Notes under the pieces: generated by a model
The model's input: the letters and a program-made list of their open reading frames with translations, nothing else
The model's database searches: none
What the model was told of the DNA's origin: nothing
Program-made: the position numbers and the translations under genes
From: Altericroceibacterium indicum
Lineage (GTDB): Bacteria; Pseudomonadota; Alphaproteobacteria; Sphingomonadales; Sphingomonadaceae
Assembly: GCF_009828105.1 (NCBI RefSeq)
Contig: NZ_WTYQ01000007.1
Coordinates: forward strand, 1-50,000
Length of the DNA: 50,000 nt
Reading direction: 5' to 3'
Shown: one piece after another, positions 45,295 through 50,000 of the stretch
How positions within the stretch are numbered: position 1 is the stretch's first letter
How the letters are laid out: each line of letters begins with the position of its first letter

Positions 45295-45704
45295 TGCGCA
45301 ACACCACCCGATTTACCCTTATTGTCACAAGTTGCTCGCTGTTGGCGGCTTGCGGCGGCGATGGGCTTTTCAATCGCCAGCGGCCCGATGAATTTGCCGT
45401 CCAGCGCCAAGCTCCCCTGGTGGTTCCGCCAGACTTTGAACTCACCCCCCCTGCTCCTGGCGCACCGCGCCCGGCAGAAGGCACAGCCAGCCAGAGAGCG
45501 CTTGATACGCTGTTTGGCGGTCCTGCAAACCGCAGCAGTGTAGAAAACAATGCTCTGAGCCGTGCTGGTGATGCAGACCCGGGTATCCGTTCTGAAGTGG
45601 GTTCGGAAAAGACCAATACGGTCGACAAGGGCACAACCACCCGTGCGATCCTCTCTGCCCCTGAAGGCGATGGCCAGGCTGCACAGGCTTCCATCCCGAA
45701 TTAA
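45294..45704 (+). CDS. BamF-like lipoprotein (DUF3035)
   Basis: The protein has 136 residues from the ATG at 45294, which overlaps the lspA stop (TGATG). A lipoprotein signal ends LLAAC (Cys20). The conserved core is RPDEFAVQRQAPLVVPPDF, the DUF3035 hallmark. In alphaproteobacteria this family has been described as a BAM-complex lipoprotein (BamF), so an outer-membrane assembly role is likely. The C-terminal half is low in conservation and polar. A hairpin terminator follows. Confidence 0.82.
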   Translation: MRNTTRFTLIVTSCSLLAACGGDGLFNRQRPDEFAVQRQAPLVVPPDFELTPPAPGAPRPAEGTASQRALDTLFGGPANRSSVENNALSRAGDADPGIRSEVGSEKTNTVDKGTTTRAILSAPEGDGQAAQASIPN

Positions 45705-45723
45705 GCAACCCATCTTTGGAATG

Positions 45724-45752
45724 AAAAGGCCGGGAAATGCCCGGCCTTTTTT
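45724..45752. terminator. Bidirectional intrinsic terminator
   Basis: AAAAGGCCGGG (45724-45734) pairs with CCCGGCCTTTT (45740-45750) across a 5-nt loop, with T-runs on both strands. It lies between the convergent BamF-like and CorC/CNNM genes and can serve both. Confidence 0.9.
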
Positions 45753-45769
45753 GTTACCGACAAGGTGGC

Positions 45770-47104
45770 TTAATCGCCCGAAATATCGTCGCCTTCATCA
45801 TCCTGTGTGACCTTGCTGACCAATAGTTTGTCAATCTTGCGGCCATCAAGATCGACCACTTCAAACCGCCAGCCCTGTTCTTCAAACACTTCGCCTTCCT
45901 GTGGCAATTTGCGCAGGATAGAGAGCACAAAGCCGGCAGCGGTCGCAAATTCACGCCCTTCTGGTAGCCCGATACCCAAATGGGTGATGAGCGCATCCGC
46001 AGGCAAAGCCCCTGAAATCAGCAGCGAACCATCAGCCCGCTCGACAATATCAGGCCCATCTCCTTCATCCTGATAGCTGGCAAAGCTCCCGGCAATCGCG
46101 CTCAGCAGGTCAGCCGGTGTGACGATACCTTCAAGATGGCCATATTCATCATGCACCATGGCCATGCCCGTTCCCGATTGCTGAAGGATGCGCAAAGCAT
46201 CCAACGCATCTAGCTGATCAGGCACGACTTCGGTTTTGCAGATCAATTCGTCCAACCGCACTTCTTTGCCGAGCAGCATCAACGCGAGCACTTCGCGCAC
46301 TTTGATAACACCGATCAATCTGTCAGCCGATCCATCAGCCACCGGAAGCAAGGAATGGGGTGAGTCTTCAATCGCAATGCGCAGCTCTTCCTCGCTCGCT
46401 TCACGATCAATCCAGTCGAGCTCAATACGGGGAGTCATCAGGTCACGCACTTTGCGATCCGCAAGGCGCATGACGCCCGACAGCATCGCACCTTCCTCCT
46501 CCTCGATAACGCCAGAGCGGGTGGCTTCGGCAAACAGCATCTGCAGCTCTTCCGCTGTCAGCGATTGCTCTCCACTATGCCGAACCCGCAGGAGACGTAA
46601 GGCAAGGCTGGAGGATCGATCCAGCACCCAGACAAAAGGCGCACCGACCATGGCAAGGAAAGCCATCAGCGGCGCCACCACAATCGCCACAGGCTCCGCT
46701 GCACGCAAGGCAAGCTGCTTGGGCACCAATTCCCCGGCCACCAGACTGAAATAGGTGGTGAGGACGATGACAAGGGCAAACCCCATATCATCAGCATAGC
46801 GCGCAGGCACTCCCAGTGCCGCCAGACGCTCTCCTACAGGGCCGCCAAGCATAGCCCCTGAATATGCGCCTGAGACAATCCCGATAAGCGTAATACCGAT
46901 CTGAACGGTGGAAAGGAACTTGCCAGGATCAGATGCCAGAAGAAGCGCAGTTCTTGCAGCACGGTTGCCTTTGTCGGCCGCCATTTGAAGCCGCGCCCGC
47001 CGCGCTGACACAATCGCCAGCTCCGACATGGAGAAGACCCCGTTCAAAATAATGAGCGCGGCAAGAATGCACAGATCGAACCAAGGAAAAGGTGTCACGC
47101 CCAA
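45770..47104 (-). CDS. CorC/CNNM-type membrane protein with CBS domains
   Basis: The protein has 444 residues. The N-terminal DUF21/CNNM membrane domain has three to four helices, with NGVFSMSELAIVSARRARL and LVAGELVPKQLALRAAE. Two CBS domains follow (about 215-335), opening LMTPRIELDWID, and then a C-terminal CorC_HlyC domain. Such proteins (often called hemolysin-like or TlyC) take part in magnesium or cobalt efflux. It is divergent from the OmpA lipoprotein gene. Confidence 0.92.
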   Translation of the reverse strand: MGVTPFPWFDLCILAALIILNGVFSMSELAIVSARRARLQMAADKGNRAARTALLLASDPGKFLSTVQIGITLIGIVSGAYSGAMLGGPVGERLAALGVPARYADDMGFALVIVLTTYFSLVAGELVPKQLALRAAEPVAIVVAPLMAFLAMVGAPFVWVLDRSSSLALRLLRVRHSGEQSLTAEELQMLFAEATRSGVIEEEEGAMLSGVMRLADRKVRDLMTPRIELDWIDREASEEELRIAIEDSPHSLLPVADGSADRLIGVIKVREVLALMLLGKEVRLDELICKTEVVPDQLDALDALRILQQSGTGMAMVHDEYGHLEGIVTPADLLSAIAGSFASYQDEGDGPDIVERADGSLLISGALPADALITHLGIGLPEGREFATAAGFVLSILRKLPQEGEVFEEQGWRFEVVDLDGRKIDKLLVSKVTQDDEGDDISGD

Positions 47105-47152
47105 TTGCTAGCAGAGTTTCAGGCAAGCGCGAAGATCAGAATTTGCGCTTAA

Positions 47153-47179
47153 GGAACGGCCGTTCATGTTAAGCGTATA
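47153..47179 (+). promoter_or_regulatory. Possible EcfG-type promoter and palindrome
   Basis: GGAAC at 47153-47157, 16 nt, CGTA at 47174-47177 resembles the alphaproteobacterial general-stress promoter pattern (GGAAC, 16-17 nt, CGTT), with one mismatch in the second box. GAACGGCCGTTC (47154-47165) is also a perfect 12-bp palindrome. It would start transcription about 60 nt before the OmpA lipoprotein gene. Confidence 0.35.
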
Positions 47180-47246
47180 TAGCCAAAGGCCAGGCACCCG
47201 CGTGAACAGCGGGACAGGCCTGTTAGTTGTTCAGGAGGAACCCAAA

Positions 47247-47936
47247 ATGCAAACGTCCCGCTATTTCCTTTCGGGTCTGGCCGCTCTTTCCCTCGTCGCT
47301 GTTTCCGGCTGCGTCACCGATCCCAACACCGGGGAACGCAAGATCTCCCGCACCGCCATCGGCGGTGTAGGCGGTGCTGGCCTGGGTTATCTCCTGGGTG
47401 GCCTGATCGGTGGAGATACAGCACGAATCATCGGCGCTGGCATTGGCGGTGTTGCTGGTGGCGCAGTTGGCTATCAGATGGATTCGCAGATCAAAGAACT
47501 GAAGGAACAGACCGCCGGTTCTGGCGTGGATGTGACACAGACACCCGATGGCGATGCCATTTTGGTTAACCTTCCCGATGTCACTTTCGCCGTGGACAGT
47601 ACCGCGATCAGTCCCAGCTTCCGCTCCGCGCTCGACGATGTGGCTGCCAGCCTCGCAAAATATCCCAACAGCCTGGTCGACGTGATGGGCCACACCGATT
47701 CGACAGGGTCTGCGTCTTACAATCTCGACCTCTCACGCCGCCGTGCCGAATCCGTTGCCAACTACCTCGTATCCCGCGGTATCTCGCGCGCGCGTATCGA
47801 GACCATTGGCTATGGCGAACAATATCCTGTGGCTGACAACACAACCGAATCTGGCCGCGCCTTGAACCGTCGTGTGGAAGTGAAGATCACGCCGATCACG
47901 CAAGATCAGGTGCGTGAAGCCCGCTCTGGCTCCTGA
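47247..47936 (+). CDS. OmpA-family lipoprotein with glycine-zipper segment
   Basis: The protein has 229 residues from the ATG at 47247, which follows a strong AGGAGGA site; the longer frame is not used. A lipoprotein signal ends AVSGC (Cys22). Then comes a Gly-rich zipper (GGVGGAGLGYLLGGLIGG and IIGAGIGGVAGGAVG) and an OmpA peptidoglycan-binding domain with MGHTDSTGSASYNLDLSRRR and NRRVEVKI. This matches YiaD-type proteins that span from outer membrane to peptidoglycan. It is a single-gene unit with its own terminator. Confidence 0.9.
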   Translation: MQTSRYFLSGLAALSLVAVSGCVTDPNTGERKISRTAIGGVGGAGLGYLLGGLIGGDTARIIGAGIGGVAGGAVGYQMDSQIKELKEQTAGSGVDVTQTPDGDAILVNLPDVTFAVDSTAISPSFRSALDDVAASLAKYPNSLVDVMGHTDSTGSASYNLDLSRRRAESVANYLVSRGISRARIETIGYGEQYPVADNTTESGRALNRRVEVKITPITQDQVREARSGS

Positions 47937-47960
47937 TTGGATGCCTATCACTGAAACAAA

Positions 47961-47988
47961 AGGGCCGCTCACAGAGCGGCCCTTTTTT
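47961..47988 (+). terminator. Intrinsic terminator of the OmpA lipoprotein gene
   Basis: AGGGCCGCTC (47961-47970), a 3-nt loop and GAGCGGCCCT (47974-47983), followed by a run of T, 24 nt after the stop codon. Confidence 0.92.
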
Positions 47989-48025
47989 ATAGCGTTTCAG
48001 CAAGTCCCCTGACGCACAATGCAAT

Positions 48026-49891
48026 TTAACGAATGGAATCCAGACGTTCGCTAAATTTCATCCAGGACGCTTCCTGCTCTGCCAGTTTGTCGACCAGTTC
48101 AGCCCGCTTCTTGCCAAGATCACCGATGGAGAGTTTCGCCAACGGCCCCTTTGCATTTGCTGGATCAGCCAGAATCGCATCGATCTCAGCACATTGCGCT
48201 TCAATATCAGCCACCGCTTTTTCGGCCGCCTTGATGTCCTTTTTCAACTGACGCGTTTCCTCGCGCCAATTGCTGGACTGTTGGCTACGCCTGGGCTTGC
48301 CTTGCGCTTTGCTTTCGGACTGCGGCTGATTTCGTCCAAGGACGAAATCGATATAATCCATCATGCTGCCATCATATTCTGTCGCCGTGCCACTATCGAC
48401 CAGAACCAGCCTGTCGGCAGTCAATTCGACCATATGCCGATCATGGCTGATGAGAATCACCGCGCCCTGATAGTCGTTGAGCGCCTGCACCAGTGCTTCG
48501 CGCGCATCCACATCAAGATGATTCGTCGGTTCGTCGAGGATCAGAATGTGGGGCGCTTCGCGTGTCACCAACGCGAGCGCCAGCCTTGCACGTTCGCCAC
48601 CCGATAGCTGGCGGACATTCGTCATCGCCTTGTCGCCGGAGAATCCAAAGCGGCCAAGTTGCGCCCGGACCTTTTCAGGTGGCTTGCCTTCCATCGCCCG
48701 GCTCATATGATCGAACGGTGTGGCATCACCCGCCAGTTCTTCCACTTGATATTGCGTGAAATAACCGATCCGCAACTTCGGCGTGCTGCTCATCCCACCT
48801 TCCATCGGGGGAAGCTGGCCTGCCAACAGGCGCGCCAATGTGGTCTTACCGTTGCCGTTGCGGCCCAGAAGCGCCAGACGGTCATCTGGATCAATCCGAA
48901 GATTGAGCCGCTGGAGAATGGGTTTTTCTTCCGTATAGCCAACCGCTGCCAGATCCAGCGTCACCAGAGGTGGGCGCAATTCTTCCGGATCAGGGAAGCG
49001 AAAGCTCATTTCCGGATCTTCGATCATCGAAGCAATCGGCTGCATCCGAGCGAGCATCTTGGCCCGAGACTGCGCCTGTTTGGCGGTGGAGGCACGGGCA
49101 CTGTTTCGCGCCACGTAATCTGCCAGCTTTGCGCGCTGTGCTTCCTGTGCGGCTCTGGTTGCTTCAATTTGCGCTGCACGCGCTGCCCGCTGCTTTTCAA
49201 AGCTGTCGTATCCACCAGGGTAAAGCATCAGCTTTCCGCCCTGAAGGTGGAGAATATGATCCGCCACATTGTTCAGTAAATCACGTTCATGGCTGATCAG
49301 CAGAATTGTCGCAGGATAGCTCTTGAGAAAATTCTCAAGCCATAGGGTCGCTTCGAGATCAAGATGGTTGGAAGGTTCATCAAGCAGCAACACGTCAGGC
49401 GCCGAGAAGAGCAAAGCCGCCAGAGCGACCCGCATTTTCCAGCCACCTGAGAAATCATCCAGCTTCTGCTGCTGCATTCCTTCATCAAAGCCCAGTCCAA
49501 CAAGGATTCGGGCCGCTCTTGCAGGCGCACTATAAGCATCGATCGCCAGCAGGCGTTCGTGAATATCGCCCATCCGATTGAGATCTGGGTCGCATTCCAG
49601 TTCCGCCATCAGTTCAGCACGTTCGATATCTGCAGCCAGCACCGTTTCAAATGGTGTGGAATCACCGGCAGGCGCTTCCTGTGCGATATAGCCAAGCTTC
49701 GCACGGCGCGGCACATCAATGCTCCCTTCGTCAGGGTCGATCTGACCGATCAGCGCTTTCATCAGCGTTGACTTGCCAGCTCCATTACGCCCAACCATCC
49801 CCACCCGACCATTCGGGGGAATAGAAGCGCTCGCCTTATCGAGAATAGTACGGCCACCAAGGCGTACGGTGATGCTATTAATTGTCAGCAT
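48026..49891 (-). CDS. ABC-F family ATPase (YheS/Uup-like)
   Basis: The protein has 621 residues with two ATP-binding cassettes and no membrane segments. The first has GRNGAGKST (34-42), the DFSGGWKMR signature and LLDEPSNHLDLEA; the second has GRNGNGKTT, QLSGGERAR and ILDEPTNHLDVDA. A charged linker between them (AARAAQIEATRAAQEAQR) is the ABC-F arm. The C-terminal 85 residues are a coiled coil. The layout is closest to YheS. ABC-F proteins act on the ribosome; the exact role is not shown. The last 109 bases of the window beyond its start hold no visible gene. Confidence 0.92.
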   Translation of the reverse strand: MLTINSITVRLGGRTILDKASASIPPNGRVGMVGRNGAGKSTLMKALIGQIDPDEGSIDVPRRAKLGYIAQEAPAGDSTPFETVLAADIERAELMAELECDPDLNRMGDIHERLLAIDAYSAPARAARILVGLGFDEGMQQQKLDDFSGGWKMRVALAALLFSAPDVLLLDEPSNHLDLEATLWLENFLKSYPATILLISHERDLLNNVADHILHLQGGKLMLYPGGYDSFEKQRAARAAQIEATRAAQEAQRAKLADYVARNSARASTAKQAQSRAKMLARMQPIASMIEDPEMSFRFPDPEELRPPLVTLDLAAVGYTEEKPILQRLNLRIDPDDRLALLGRNGNGKTTLARLLAGQLPPMEGGMSSTPKLRIGYFTQYQVEELAGDATPFDHMSRAMEGKPPEKVRAQLGRFGFSGDKAMTNVRQLSGGERARLALALVTREAPHILILDEPTNHLDVDAREALVQALNDYQGAVILISHDRHMVELTADRLVLVDSGTATEYDGSMMDYIDFVLGRNQPQSESKAQGKPRRSQQSSNWREETRQLKKDIKAAEKAVADIEAQCAEIDAILADPANAKGPLAKLSIGDLGKKRAELVDKLAEQEASWMKFSERLDSIR

Positions 49892-50000
49892 GAGCGCGCC
49901 TTAGCAGCGTCTCTGTGAAAGCGCTATGGACTGCATTCAGATAGATGAATTTCGTGCCGAACCTTGCTGGTCTGGCGATCCTTTAGATTCCCTGAGGGGG

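Overview
The window looks like the chromosome of an alphaproteobacterium of the Sphingomonadales (Erythrobacteraceae or Sphingomonadaceae type). This is inferred from the purE-purK-folA-ribF-ileS-lspA-bamF-like run, the Rieske-cytochrome b-cytochrome c1-apt block, the cyo quinol oxidase operon and the Sphingomonad flavour of the small conserved proteins. No 16S rRNA is present, so the placement is not firm.

Layout. (1) 1-2205: N-terminal part of a large cadherin-repeat surface or secreted protein, running off the left edge, preceded by an AT-rich gap with palindromes. (2) 2542-7106: a five-gene minus-strand operon, DUF4396-cyoA-cyoB-cyoC-cyoD, for a bo3-type ubiquinol oxidase, with every junction overlapping by 1-4 nt. 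(3) 7239-24682: a 17.4 kb genomic island in the 3' end of tRNA-Gly(UCC), bounded by a 25-bp direct repeat. A P4-type integrase gene sits next to the tRNA. (4) 24771-37590: chromosomal genes for an OmpA lipoprotein, a cation/proton antiporter, Apt, the bc1 complex, PgeF, aminopeptidase N, an SDR-like protein, an EamA transporter, threonine aldolase and a small GNAT. (5) 37638-49891: tRNA-Thr(GGU) and housekeeping genes (gpmA, purEK, folA, ribF, ileS, lspA, a BamF-like lipoprotein, a CorC/CNNM protein, an OmpA lipoprotein and an ABC-F ATPase).

The island is the interesting part and is a composite. On its left lies a two-gene RNA-repair operon, hen1-pnkp, which by family seals broken RNA and methylates the 3' end at the break. 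In the middle are relics: a helicase fragment, a truncated lipoprotein gene, two small genes, and two tandem overlapping tyrosine-recombinase genes that are both broken. On its right is a tightly overlapped five-gene operon: a calcineurin-like phosphoesterase with a C-terminal adaptor-like domain, a helical GASH-like protein, two unusual GTPases of the DO-GTPase2 and DO-GTPase1 type, and a GAP1-like protein. This matches the GTPase-associated conflict systems predicted by comparative genomics and is the best candidate for a little-described system here. The remaining integrase has intact catalytic motifs but seems to have lost about 80 residues between the arm-binding and catalytic domains, so the island may be fixed in place.

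The island ends carry further structure. Paired TGGCCCCC boxes lie near both att sites, and a diverged inverted repeat (about 74 of 102 positions identical by hand alignment) encloses all the cargo. All family assignments come from reading motifs and remembered family architecture; no database search was run.
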